From Neobacillus drentensis NBRC 102427 (GTDB lineage: Bacteria > Bacillota > Bacilli > Bacillales > Cytobacillaceae): a stretch of 64,000 bases of DNA. Positions within the stretch are counted from its first letter, which is position 1. Every line of letters begins with the position of its first letter. A model generated the notes under the pieces. The model was not told where the DNA came from. It ran no database searches and saw nothing but the letters and a program-made list of their open reading frames with translations. Below are positions 7,243-15,527 of the stretch, one piece after another. A program made the position numbers and the translations under genes. The DNA is taken from assembly GCF_001591445.1 (NCBI RefSeq), contig NZ_BCUX01000028.1, positions 1-64,000 on the forward strand, in the 5' to 3' direction.

Positions 7243-9282
7243 ATGATTAACCAATCCATTACCTTAATCACTGGAAGTGCCCAAACTAAACAAGTCTTGC
7301 ATGAGCAACTGCAGCAATTATTAGGAGATTACGTCCACATTGATAGTTTTGCAACAGAAGAAGTAATGCCAACACAATTGAATGTTGATTTTATCCTGTT
7401 TTCATCAGAGGTTACGAGACAAGAGGCACATGACCTGTGTAAAATAACTAGCAAAGATATAATGGTCGGAAAACGAACAGTCCATCACCAATTTATTGAT
7501 CAGCTTTTAAAAATTCCGATAAATTCCGACGTTCTTGTAGTTAATGATGATGATTTTGCTACGGTTGAACTAATAGAATCTCTTTACCAGCTAGGTATTG
7601 ATCACTTACAGTTCATCCCGTTTAAGAAGGAACAGATTTTTTATAAAAATATCGATATCGCTATATCTCCTGGCGAGCCCCATCTTTGTCCTCCGTCGAT
7701 TAAAAAGGTTATCGATATTGGCGTTCGCTTGTTTGATATGGCAACTATTATAAAAGTAGTCGAATACTTCTGTTTGGGCGAAAAAGTCTCGTCATTGATT
7801 TCAGAAAGGTATATCCGTAACATTATAGATTTGCAACGGAAACTATCACATGCGGAACAAAACGCAAAACAGGTGAATCAACATATTCAAAATGTTGTCG
7901 ATACTGTCGATGACGGCATTTTAGCCATTAATCAACAGCAGAAGGTCACCGTTTTTAACCGCCGTTTAGAGGCTCTATTTCATTTTCCTGTAATAGATGC
8001 CATTAATAAACAGTTAAAAGAGGTTATCGTCCAACAAGGAATTATCGATTTTATCCTTACTAGTAATGAAGAAAGTAAATTTTTTACGATAAACGGTGTG
8101 GATCTTGTTATTTTCCGTCATCAAATGGAAACAGAAAATACAATCGTAGCGACATTTAAAAGCATTAATCAGGCGTTTGAAGTCGAAAAAATGGCCCAGC
8201 GGGAACTAAGAAACAAGGGATTTTACCCAAAGTATGACTTTGATGATATTGTTGGTGAACACCCTTTACTCAATGAAAGCAAACAAATTGCCAAAAAACT
8301 TGCTCTTTCCGAGCATCCTATCTTAATTCAAGGCGAAACAGGTACGGGAAAAGAATTATTCGCACATTCCATCCATCTTCATTCAATGAGAAAAAACGGA
8401 CCATTTATCGCGATAAATTGCAGTGCTTTAACGGAAAATTTGCTTGAAAGTGAATTATTTGGCTACGAGGAGGGGACCTTTACAGGAGCACAAAAAGGTG
8501 GAAAAAAAGGCTTATTTGAATTAGCCGATAATGGAACAATTTTTTTAGATGAAATTGGTGATATTAGTCTAACCGTCCAATCCCATTTATTAAGGGTTCT
8601 TCAGGAAAAAGAATTGCGCAGAATTGGCGGGAGAAAAGTAATTCCGATAAATGTCCGGGTTATCGCGGCCACGAATAAAAATATTCAACTGAAATCCCAA
8701 GAAGGCACGTTCCGGTCTGATTTGTTTTACCGTTTGAATGTTCTTACCCTTTCTATTCCGCCACTTCGAGCACGGAAGGCGGATATCCCCTTACTAGTAA
8801 AACACTTTATTACCAAAAGCGGGAAATGGGTAAAAGTCGGACAAGACCTGACAGAACAGCTTCAAAAGCAGGAATGGTTAGGCAATGTTCGTGAATTAAA
8901 AAGTACCATTGACTATATGCTCACCATTTGCGACGGAAATACAATCGAATGGAAAGACATTCCACAGGACCGCTTTCAAAGTTACAGTCCTTCTAATGAA
9001 CAAGACTTTCCAATTCCTGAGAGTTTATTAGAGATACATGAATATCTATTTATGTTAGAGGCCATCAAGAACTGTAATGATAACGGCAAGCCCGCCAGTC
9101 GTCAATTTATTTCAATGGCTAGCAAGGAAACCGGGCATTTTCTATCGCCACAACAAGTTCGACGACGATTGGATACTCTGGAAATCCATGGTTTCATCTC
9201 GAAAAGCAGGGGGAGAGCCGGTACAAAAATCACCTTAAACGGGGCAGAGTATTTACACTTACTTAAATTACATGCACATTAA
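7243..9282 (+). CDS. Sigma-54-dependent activator with PAS domain (cyanophycin operon regulator)
   Basis: A 679-residue protein with AAAGGAGG before the ATG. Residues 1-200 are a PrpR-N/RcsC-like sensory region, about 215-320 a PAS domain (DTVDDGILAINQQQK), and about 340-580 an AAA+ sigma-54 interaction domain. That domain has Walker A GETGTGKE, Walker B GTIFLDEIGD and the sigma-54 contact loop. The loop reads GTFTGA (411-416) in place of the usual GAFTGA. The C terminus is not a Fis-type helix-turn-helix. Instead residues about 610-675 look like a winged helix (SPQQVRRRLDTLEIHGFISK). Divergent orientation next to a sigma-54 promoter makes it the likely activator of the transporter-iadA-cyanophycinase operon. 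The ligand (a beta-Asp dipeptide, Arg or Asp) is unknown. Confidence 0.9.
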   Translation: MINQSITLITGSAQTKQVLHEQLQQLLGDYVHIDSFATEEVMPTQLNVDFILFSSEVTRQEAHDLCKITSKDIMVGKRTVHHQFIDQLLKIPINSDVLVVNDDDFATVELIESLYQLGIDHLQFIPFKKEQIFYKNIDIAISPGEPHLCPPSIKKVIDIGVRLFDMATIIKVVEYFCLGEKVSSLISERYIRNIIDLQRKLSHAEQNAKQVNQHIQNVVDTVDDGILAINQQQKVTVFNRRLEALFHFPVIDAINKQLKEVIVQQGIIDFILTSNEESKFFTINGVDLVIFRHQMETENTIVATFKSINQAFEVEKMAQRELRNKGFYPKYDFDDIVGEHPLLNESKQIAKKLALSEHPILIQGETGTGKELFAHSIHLHSMRKNGPFIAINCSALTENLLESELFGYEEGTFTGAQKGGKKGLFELADNGTIFLDEIGDISLTVQSHLLRVLQEKELRRIGGRKVIPINVRVIAATNKNIQLKSQEGTFRSDLFYRLNVLTLSIPPLRARKADIPLLVKHFITKSGKWVKVGQDLTEQLQKQEWLGNVRELKSTIDYMLTICDGNTIEWKDIPQDRFQSYSPSNEQDFPIPESLLEIHEYLFMLEAIKNCNDNGKPASRQFISMASKETGHFLSPQQVRRRLDTLEIHGFISKSRGRAGTKITLNGAEYLHLLKLHAH

Positions 9283-9380
9283 TTTTTGCTCAAATACGTG
9301 GCAATCTTAACAGGTTCATGTATGAGGTGCAAAACGGTAAAACGCAAAGTCAAAAACGAAAACTTTATTTTCACAGCAAA

Positions 9381-9392
9381 ACGGTAAACCGT
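9381..9392. promoter_or_regulatory. Palindrome ACGGT-AA-ACCGT (variant operator-like site)
   Basis: Five-bp arms separated by AA, matching the TACGGT-TC-ACCGTA sites at 9729 and 12063 except for the centre. A half-site-like AACGGTAAAACG lies 45 bp to the left. It may be a binding site for the regulator encoded at 9847. Confidence 0.4.
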
Positions 9393-9707
9393 ATGCTACT
9401 CAATTGGGACAAGGTGCCTGTCCCCTCGTCCCATTCTAAGTGTGTTTCTTTAAGTCTTTTTACAAAAGAAAAGCCAGCACATAAAATGTTATAACAGTTA
9501 GTGGCATTACCAATTCTACTAATGCCCATATTCTTCCCAGTCAGACCAGTTTACTAACACGAAAATATGCACCTGATTTTTTCAAGAAAGATCAATGCTG
9601 ACAACCAACTGCAAATATATGATGATACTATCGGGTCCAATTTACCTCTTTCCTAAAACTATATGATTACCCCCAAATTTTTTACGCTGCTTTTTTATAA
9701 AAAATAC

Positions 9708-9742
9708 AAAAACCTCAATTACTTGTCATACGGTTCACCGTA
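9708..9742. repeat. 35-bp repeat, copy 1, with TACGGT-TC-ACCGTA palindrome
   Basis: This 35-bp unit recurs at 12042-12076 with 3 mismatches. It starts with AAAAACCTCA and ends with the perfect 6-bp dyad at 9729-9742. CCTCA (9713) and TGAGG (9754) around the dyad can extend the structure. It lies 100 bp upstream of the winged-helix regulator gene. Confidence 0.7.
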
Positions 9743-9846
9743 ACAACACAAAATGAGGCTAAAAAGGTTACGAGTTATGATAGTAAATAAGAAAATTTCC
9801 TGTTAATGTAATATATATAACTAAAATACCCAATAGGAGGATGCTA

Positions 9847-10989
9847 ATGGCTCAGCTTCATTTTCATCCTAGCAATCTTCAAGTTTCTTTTCATGGAAAG
9901 ACCGTTACACTTTTACCAAAGGAATTTAGTTTACTCCAATTTCTGCATACACACCCCAATCAAGGACTTTCAAGAGAGGCATTATTGGATGCAGTTTGGC
10001 CGCTTGAAGCTCCTGTAGATCGTACAGTTGATGACCATATTTATCGACTACGAAAAAAGCTTAAAATATGGAATCAATTTATTTTAATTGAGACTGTTCG
10101 AGGGGTCGGTTATCGCCTTACCTATTTAAATGAAAAGGGATTTATTCCACCTTCAATCGAAGATAAAGATTTTAATAGCCAATTCAGCCAAATCATTTCT
10201 AAATATCATTTATTTGGCCAAGGAGAGTCTATGCAGGTCGTTGCAGACCAACAAAAAGTACTAGGTGTAAATCTCAGTCCTTTTTATTTAATGTACATGG
10301 AAATTATCAAAGGAAATTGGAAAGTCCTCCTTGATGAAAAGATTCCTTATTGGAACCGTGCCTATTTTATGATTGTGCTTTATAGCCTATTAGAGGATGA
10401 CCCCGCAATAGGGTGCAATGGAATTGAAAAGATGCTGCAAAAAAACAATCTGGAAACAGCCCAAAAATGGGAATTACAAGGTTTAGACCTGGTTTTTTTC
10501 TTGATTTGGGATAATCAAATTGAAAAAGCATCCCAGCATATAGACTGGGCTTTAGAAATGGTCTCAAAGCATCAGCTTGATACGTTTCATATCGTTGTAT
10601 CCCTTACCCAAGTATATGTACTTTTGCATCAATCACTGGAGAAAGCAAAGGAAAAGCTTTTGGTGATTGAAAACCTTTTGAAAGATAAACCTTATTTAAG
10701 AGAACGAAGTCACTTCGAAATAGCCAAGGGAATTTTTCAGCTAAAAAATAAAGAATATGATGCAGGGAAACAATCCATTAATAAAGGGATCGAGATTATG
10801 AAGTCAACAAAATTTGAACTTCAATTATTTTACTCGATTACGCATGTATATCACTTACTAAGGCAGTATGCAGGAGAAAAAAATGAACTATGTAGTCACT
10901 ATAAAAACCTCAGGATCAATGTATTTAGAAAGTTTGATGGTGACCTTTTAAAAAATTCACTAAAAAATCAATTACATTCATTCCTCTGA
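9847..10989 (+). CDS. Orphan OmpR-type winged-helix regulator with C-terminal helical repeat domain
   Basis: A 380-residue protein. The ATG at 9847 is preferred over the ATG at 9841 because TAGGAGG ends at 9840. Residues 1-95 are an OmpR/PhoB-type DNA-binding domain (LLPKEFSLLQFLHTHPNQ, VDDHIYRLRKKL, IETVRGVGYRL). No receiver domain precedes it. Residues about 110-380 are all-helical with TPR-like periodicity, resembling the SARP/AfsR or BTAD layout in outline. It probably senses through that domain rather than by phosphorylation. A CPBP protease gene follows 62 bp downstream, probably in the same operon. Palindromic repeats upstream may be its operators. Confidence 0.8.
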   Translation: MAQLHFHPSNLQVSFHGKTVTLLPKEFSLLQFLHTHPNQGLSREALLDAVWPLEAPVDRTVDDHIYRLRKKLKIWNQFILIETVRGVGYRLTYLNEKGFIPPSIEDKDFNSQFSQIISKYHLFGQGESMQVVADQQKVLGVNLSPFYLMYMEIIKGNWKVLLDEKIPYWNRAYFMIVLYSLLEDDPAIGCNGIEKMLQKNNLETAQKWELQGLDLVFFLIWDNQIEKASQHIDWALEMVSKHQLDTFHIVVSLTQVYVLLHQSLEKAKEKLLVIENLLKDKPYLRERSHFEIAKGIFQLKNKEYDAGKQSINKGIEIMKSTKFELQLFYSITHVYHLLRQYAGEKNELCSHYKNLRINVFRKFDGDLLKNSLKNQLHSFL

Positions 10990-11051
10990 TAATCGTCTGA
11001 CAATTCACTTCTATTATGGAATTAACAAAACATGATATGGAGTGAAGTAAA

Positions 11052-11852
11052 ATGGAGTGGAACTTATTAGATGTGGTTTTAAGGGTTGTTTTCGTATTCT
11101 CTTCCGCCTTCCTTATAACAATCATTACTGTATTTGCCATAAGGCTTGCTAGGATTGATATAAAGGACTTTAGCCAACGAATCGGCGTTAAATTTATGTC
11201 AATTGCATTAGCTGGGAATTTATCATTCATTTTTGTGGTTTTTCTTTTCATGAACTTTGTTGAACGGAAAAGTTTTCTTTCTCTTGGCTTTCATTTTTCT
11301 TGGTTTCAATTTTCATCAAGTTTACTGTTGTTTTTCTTTACCCTTTCACTATCTTTGTTATTTGTTCTGATTAGGTACAAGGGTAAAGCAAATTTTCATT
11401 TATCTTTAACAGCGTTTAAAAGGAGTAAAACGGAGTACCCTTCTTTATTACTTTCCTTTTTTGTCCTTTTCATTGCTGCTTTACAAGAAGAAATTATGTT
11501 TCGCGGATATCTTGCCTTTGCGTTTCATGAATATAGTATGATGACAGCTATGATATTATCTGCCACTATTTTTACTGTTTGGCACTTCATGAGTAATAAA
11601 GTCAGTTTATTTCAAACCATTGATTGGTTTATATGCGGTATTGTATTATTCTTTGTGTATTGGGAAAGCCATTCGATTTGGTTAGTTGTGATTCTGCATT
11701 ATAGCAGAAATGTTTCAAATGTGCTCATTTGGAATATTGCAAATAACTACTCCTTTTTAACATTTGAAACACCACCAAAGGCTTCCGATAAAACAATCTA
11801 TACCATGACTTGGGCATTACTTACCGGGTTTTTTCTACTAATAATTTACTAA
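11052..11852 (+). CDS. CPBP-family intramembrane metalloprotease
   Basis: A 266-residue membrane protein with about seven hydrophobic segments. The CPBP (Abi/CaaX-protease-like) motifs are present: EEIMFRG (EExxxR), the His of FTVWHFMSN, and the His of VVILHYSRN. Family members cleave membrane substrates, act in bacteriocin immunity or regulate signalling. The ATG follows GGAGTGAAGTAAA. It lies downstream of the orphan regulator and is likely co-transcribed with it, which suggests a stress or immunity unit. The target is unknown. Confidence 0.85.
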   Translation: MEWNLLDVVLRVVFVFSSAFLITIITVFAIRLARIDIKDFSQRIGVKFMSIALAGNLSFIFVVFLFMNFVERKSFLSLGFHFSWFQFSSSLLLFFFTLSLSLLFVLIRYKGKANFHLSLTAFKRSKTEYPSLLLSFFVLFIAALQEEIMFRGYLAFAFHEYSMMTAMILSATIFTVWHFMSNKVSLFQTIDWFICGIVLFFVYWESHSIWLVVILHYSRNVSNVLIWNIANNYSFLTFETPPKASDKTIYTMTWALLTGFFLLIIY

Positions 11853-11938
11853 TTGTAAAAACTGGGTAAAGAAAAGTCATCCTAATATGGGTGAATATAG
11901 ACAAAAATCAATCCTAATTATAATTATCTTCACGTAGG

Positions 11939-11979
11939 AGCCCTGATCAAAGTTCTTTTAAAGAAACATAGTCAGGGCT
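11939..11979 (+). terminator. Hairpin downstream of the CPBP gene
   Basis: AGCCCTGA (11939-11946) pairs with TCAGGGCT (11972-11979), followed by only a short T run. It lies 87 bp past the CPBP stop and is a likely terminator. Confidence 0.45.
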
Positions 11980-12041
11980 TATACAGGTGAGAGGCTATTT
12001 TTGTTCATAATAACATCAAAACGCATAATCTATTATTATGT

Positions 12042-12076
12042 AAAAACCTCATTTACTTATGATACGGTTCACCGTA
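12042..12076. repeat. 35-bp repeat, copy 2, with TACGGT-TC-ACCGTA palindrome
   Basis: Same orientation as copy 1 at 9708-9742 and differing at 3 of 35 positions. The dyad is at 12063-12076. Together the two copies bracket the regulator-protease pair. Confidence 0.7.
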
Positions 12077-12274
12077 TTTAATCCGAAATCACATTTATAA
12101 CAGTTCCACCATCCTATTTAATTTCGGGTGTATATGGGACATGATGACTAAAGTGAAAGTGGAGTCGGTGAGAAAAGTCAAGCTTCTTAAATCGGTGCCT
12201 AATGATTCACTAAATCGTGCCTATTTGCCGATCTTTCCACTAGGCTATACCATTCAAACGTTTGGTTAAATAAG

Positions 12275-12367
12275 CTAGGAAACCCGCCATTTTTGTTTAA
12301 ATGACAGTACAGCAACCATTAGACTGGCAAAAGCAATCGTGAACATTAGTGTTTCAAAAACTGTCAA
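12275..12367 (-). CDS. Putative holin-like type I toxin (copy A)
   Basis: A 30-residue hydrophobic peptide starting at TTG 12367: MTVFETLMFTIAFASLMVAV, then LSFKQKWRVS. GGTGATGCTGA precedes the start, exactly as before the paralogue at 43258-43341. The peptide matches the Hol-Tox family of Gram-positive type I toxins: a short N terminus, one transmembrane helix and a basic tail. A strong hairpin lies only about 55 bp upstream and no clear promoter is seen, so this copy may be silent or a relic. It is too short for usual gene finders. Confidence 0.65.
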   Translation of the reverse strand: MTVFETLMFTIAFASLMVAVLSFKQKWRVS

Positions 12368-12422
12368 TCAGCATCACCCGCTTTCCTACAAATATTTATG
12401 AATCGAAAAGATTCAAGAAAAA

Positions 12423-12442
12423 AAACACCAATGTTGGTGTTT
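12423..12442. terminator. Bidirectional hairpin AAACACCAA/TTGGTGTTT
   Basis: A 9-bp perfect stem with a 2-nt loop. On the minus strand a long T run follows, so it should stop transcription coming from the right before the toxin gene. Confidence 0.6.
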
Positions 12443-12484
12443 AAAGAGTTCACTTAAAAGGTGCATATAGGAAAATTGACATAC

Positions 12485-12517
12485 AAAAAGGCATGGGAAT
12501 TGACGCATGCCTTTTTT
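12485..12517. terminator. Bidirectional rho-independent terminator
   Basis: AAAAAGGCATG (12485-12495) pairs with CATGCCTTTTTT (12506-12517). T runs are present on both strands. Confidence 0.8.
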
Positions 12518-12756
12518 GTCGCTACATCAAGGTTTAATGACGATTTTGTGTAGATTTGGCATTCAAATGTTTAAGCTATTTATTGGGTGAAAATACTTAT
12601 TGTACTGATTAAAATATTTTTTTCATTTGGAATTTCGTTAAAACGATCAAGTGCGTTTGATGGCGCGTCTCTAACTGTTTGATATAAGCATCGGATGGAT
12701 CATTCCGATGTGTTTCCTTTTACTCATCTTTCATTTTGAAACTGAATAAGACCCCA

Positions 12757-13866
12757 TTACTTCTTATATTTCGTTAGTTTGGATGATATGGATACCGACT
12801 GTTTCTCTGTTTTTTTAACTTTTAAGTCGGATGCCCAGCTTACTGTCGATTCATATTTTTGGGTGTGCTCTTTTTTAACAAGGTTCTTCAATCGTTCTTT
12901 GTTCTTTTCTAAAGATTGTTCAAGGGAAAGCAGTCGTCGAGTTGGGAAAGGCAGCCCTGCAAGAATGGTTGTAATAGTGGGGTCAGTTTCTGAGATATAT
13001 GTCCCTTCAAATAATTGTAGCGGTTCCCCCACCCTTTCATAAATGGAAGGTACATTAATGAGCTTTGAAATATTTTCTGGTCCTTCATATATGAGCCCTG
13101 CCCGAATGACACCTTGTGATTCAACAGGACAGAATATGGAGTTAGCCCAAGAGATTTGTACTTTTGCCGAGACATCCGCTGTGGTTTTTGCGTCAGTAAT
13201 AGCAGTTGAAGAAATGAGGGTTACACCTCTTGTTCCAAGAATATTCATAAGATCGGTTTCATCGAAGTTACCGTAAATAGAACTCTTTTTTGTTGTTTTT
13301 AGGAGATGACAAATGGCCTCCATCGTTTGATGATTAGCAGAGAGGTAGATCTCGTGTTTGCTTGATTGCGGCTTCATTTTGCGCATCTGATCATTATCTA
13401 CCAAGAAAACAGAAGAAATCGCTTCTATTTTTGAAAGCTCTTCGATACACTCTGACGTATTGATTCGATTTCCCGCTAATACGTTTCGTTCAGGGATGAT
13501 GGCGATAGCACCAACTTTAATGCCAGGTAATTGGTCAATTAACAAATCTATTAAAAGAGGACTCATCCCAGATCCTGTACCACCGTCTGTTGAAAAAGCC
13601 ACCAATAACAGCTTTAGGTTCTTAAAGGAGGTGGTTACAAAATCAATCATTTCTCGATGGTGTTCTTGAACTGCTTGTAATCCTAAGGATCTATTCTGTC
13701 CTGCACCATTATAACCCGGGACAAAATACTTCTTTTCCACCCTAGTGTTTACTATACCATCACGTTTATTTGTGTTAATCAGAGCTGTTTGAAAACCCAA
13801 GGATGAGGCTATCTCCGCTATATTTCCACCTGCTTGACCTACGCCCAAGATTCCAACCGATTCCAC
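12757..13866 (-). CDS. Orphan tubulin/FtsZ-like GTPase (TubZ type)
   Basis: A 369-residue protein starting at GTG 13866, with AAGGGGG 7 nt upstream. It has the tubulin-superfamily GTPase landmarks. GVGQAGGN at 8-15 is the first phosphate loop, STDGGTGSGMSP at about 92-103 the tubulin signature, and NFDETD at 200-205 matches the T7 catalytic loop NxDxxD/E. The ISWAN and PFPTRR regions fill the C domain. The last 30 residues are basic (KKTEKQS to KLTKYKK), like the tails of plasmid TubZ proteins. It is much more divergent than chromosomal FtsZ and lacks the FtsZ C-terminal peptide. No TubR-like DNA-binding partner is adjacent. It may come from a plasmid or phage, or have a new chromosomal role. 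Confidence 0.85.
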   Translation of the reverse strand: MESVGILGVGQAGGNIAEIASSLGFQTALINTNKRDGIVNTRVEKKYFVPGYNGAGQNRSLGLQAVQEHHREMIDFVTTSFKNLKLLLVAFSTDGGTGSGMSPLLIDLLIDQLPGIKVGAIAIIPERNVLAGNRINTSECIEELSKIEAISSVFLVDNDQMRKMKPQSSKHEIYLSANHQTMEAICHLLKTTKKSSIYGNFDETDLMNILGTRGVTLISSTAITDAKTTADVSAKVQISWANSIFCPVESQGVIRAGLIYEGPENISKLINVPSIYERVGEPLQLFEGTYISETDPTITTILAGLPFPTRRLLSLEQSLEKNKERLKNLVKKEHTQKYESTVSWASDLKVKKTEKQSVSISSKLTKYKK

Positions 13867-14067
13867 CTGAAAACCCCCTTATCATGCTGAAATAATACCC
13901 ATAAATGCGGTTAAAAGATTTTTTAATAAAATGCAAATTTGGGATAAATTTATACCTTATAACAATTTTATTTTTTGAAGGGTAGATTATGACTAAAAAA
14001 TGTTTTTCAGAAGACCAAGGGTTCGGTTCTTGGGGGATTTTATATCGTAAATTTAGTTAATCAAAAT

Positions 14068-14109
14068 AAATAACCCCTGATCATCATGAATGGATCTCAG
14101 GGGTTATTT
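14068..14109 (-). terminator. Terminator of the YdcZ-type transporter gene
   Basis: AAATAACCCCTGA (14068-14080) pairs with TCAGGGGTTATTT (14097-14109). It lies 38 bp past the minus-strand stop at 14147 and is followed by TTTTG on that strand. Confidence 0.8.
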
Positions 14110-14146
14110 CTAATGTTTCTCTTTCACGAAGTTTAAATTCTCTAAC

Positions 14147-14605
14147 TCAAAACCATTTGCTCTTCCCCTTAAATATCAAAAGCAATGAGATAAGTAATAA
14201 GATTAAACCTGTGATGCGGTACCAATCAATTGGGATCGGTTGTTTGATGAAGATCCCAAAGTGATCAAGTGTCACACTTATTAACAACTGTCCAACAATT
14301 ACAGCAGTAATCGCGGATGCCACTCCAATTCTTGGTACTACCGCAACCATAATCGTTACATATCCGGCTCCAAGCACTCCTCCAAATAGCTGCCATTTCG
14401 GAACGCTTGTTACTTTTATTAAATCTCCTTTACCTAGAAATATAGCAAGTAATAAAAGAATGATGGTTCCGATAAAAAACGAAACAAAACTACCTTCGAT
14501 CACGCCAATCCTTTTTCCTAACACACCATTTATTCCTGCTTGTGTTCCTATTAAAGTCCCGCCGATTATGGCTAATAGTAAATAAAAAAACATGTACATC
14601 CTCAT
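14147..14605 (-). CDS. DMT-superfamily transporter, YdcZ/DUF606 family
   Basis: About 150 residues with five hydrophobic segments. It has the family-typical N terminus LLAIIGGTLIGTQAGINGVLG and a central SVPKWQLFGGVLGAGYVT. These half-size drug/metabolite transporters work as dimers; the substrate is unknown. The best Shine-Dalgarno (TAAGGTGG) suits the ATG at 14599 better than that at 14605. The small gene at 14626-14799 lies 20 bp upstream on the same strand. A diverged copy of its 3' end lies at 17158-17275. Confidence 0.8.
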   Translation of the reverse strand: MRMYMFFYLLLAIIGGTLIGTQAGINGVLGKRIGVIEGSFVSFFIGTIILLLLAIFLGKGDLIKVTSVPKWQLFGGVLGAGYVTIMVAVVPRIGVASAITAVIVGQLLISVTLDHFGIFIKQPIPIDWYRITGLILLLISLLLIFKGKSKWF

Positions 14606-14625
14606 ACCACCTTATTGATCACTAC

Positions 14626-14799
14626 TTAATATAGTCTAGAAAAGTGTTCATCCATTTCTTCTTCAGATAAACCAGCAATTTTTGCTATTTCTTCAATTTC
14701 CACTCCTTTTTCGAATAATTTGATCAGTAATATATGAAGATCCCACTTTTCTTTATCACTTCCACTTAATTCAAATTCTTTATTAAATAATTTGTCCAT
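14626..14799 (-). CDS. Small protein with Rpn-type C-terminal helix motif
   Basis: A 57-residue protein starting at ATG 14799 (TGAGGTG 6 nt before). The C-terminal half, GVEIEEIAKIAGLSEEEMD, resembles the helix-turn-helix-like tail found at the end of Rpn/PD-(D/E)xK transposase-like proteins. No nuclease domain is present, so it may be a remnant or a stand-alone tail. It is probably co-transcribed with the transporter. The function is unknown. Confidence 0.5.
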   Translation of the reverse strand: MDKLFNKEFELSGSDKEKWDLHILLIKLFEKGVEIEEIAKIAGLSEEEMDEHFSRLY

Positions 14800-14808
14800 T
14801 TTTAACAC

Positions 14809-15077
14809 CTCAGCGTAAAATATATTCGATCCGTTTAAATATAATATCTAAAAATGTATGGGAATTTCCGTTCTGTAGAGGAATAATGAAGAGATTAAAT
14901 AATAAGGGTATTATAAAAGATGAATTGAACTATGTTCCTTACATGAAATTTGAACAGAAACTTGAGGTATTGGTCATCTATAGCATCAAATACTAATGTT
15001 TTCATATCTTGTATAATATAGGTGAAATTTTCAATCATGAAAGTAGTTGTATGTGACTTATTAATTTCTTTTTTCCA
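14809..15077. other. Intergenic, nothing recognised
   Basis: An AT-rich spacer between two minus-strand genes. No gene, hairpin or repeat stands out. Confidence 0.4.
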
Positions 15078-15527
15078 TTAGAAATCATTATACATATCAT
15101 CTTCCCCATTATCCCAACAGGTATTGTTCTTCCTCAAAAAAATCTTTTCATTGATATTATTTAACACTTCTTGCCGATCCTTCTCATTTAGCAACTCAAT
15201 TTCCAAAATAATTCTTTCTGATATCGAAAGCCTTCCAGCCATGTAAGCAGTCGTTTGTTTCACTAATTCCTTTATTTCATTTTGCCCCAAAGACAATAAA
15301 TCTCTATTTTTTTCTAAATTTTCTATCCGAATCTTTAATTGCTGCTGACCAGAAATTAATACATCATGACCTTTATTTATATTTTTTGTACTGGATAACA
15401 ACTTTTTCTGACCCTTTTCTAAATTTTCTGTACGACTTAATAGATCCTTCTGAATTACCATTATATCTTGTTGGCCTTTATCCAAATTTTGTAGTTCTGA
15501 AAGAATAATATTTAATGTTTCTTCCAT
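15078..15527 (-). CDS. Coiled-coil protein with repeated LEKGQ-type segments
   Basis: A 149-residue protein. The ATG at 15527 is chosen because GGAGG lies 7 nt upstream; the frame could be extended to 15560 without a ribosome binding site. Residues 10-85 are a near-continuous coiled coil built from a short repeat (NLDKGQQDI, NLEKGQKKL, NINKGHDVL, NLEKNRDLL). A helical segment and an acidic tail follow. Proteins of this kind are common in Bacillus, often with MCP-like or phage tail-fibre-like periodicity, but have no assigned role. Confidence 0.6.
   Translation of the reverse strand: MEETLNIILSELQNLDKGQQDIMVIQKDLLSRTENLEKGQKKLLSSTKNINKGHDVLISGQQQLKIRIENLEKNRDLLSLGQNEIKELVKQTTAYMAGRLSISERIILEIELLNEKDRQEVLNNINEKIFLRKNNTCWDNGEDDMYNDF

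Larger units (their letters stand above)
9283..9846. other. Intergenic with palindromic sites
   Basis: No gene is recognised in this stretch. It contains ACGGT-AA-ACCGT at 9381-9392, a hairpin near 9405-9436 (GGGACAAGGTGCCTGTCCC) of the GGTGCC type repeated elsewhere in the window, and the 35-bp repeat at 9708-9742. Confidence 0.6.
11853..12756. other. Gene-poor stretch with repeat, toxin gene and terminators
   Basis: About 900 bp without a large gene. It contains a hairpin at 11939-11979 (AGCCCTGA/TCAGGGCT) after the CPBP gene, the second 35-bp palindromic repeat, a small holin-like toxin gene, two strong hairpins, and a hairpin near 12690-12713 (CATCGGA/TCCGATG) after the tubulin-like gene. 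Confidence 0.7.

Noticed and set aside
12909-13276. Plus- and minus-strand frames inside the tubulin-like gene
   Set aside because: They are shadows of the GTPase gene.
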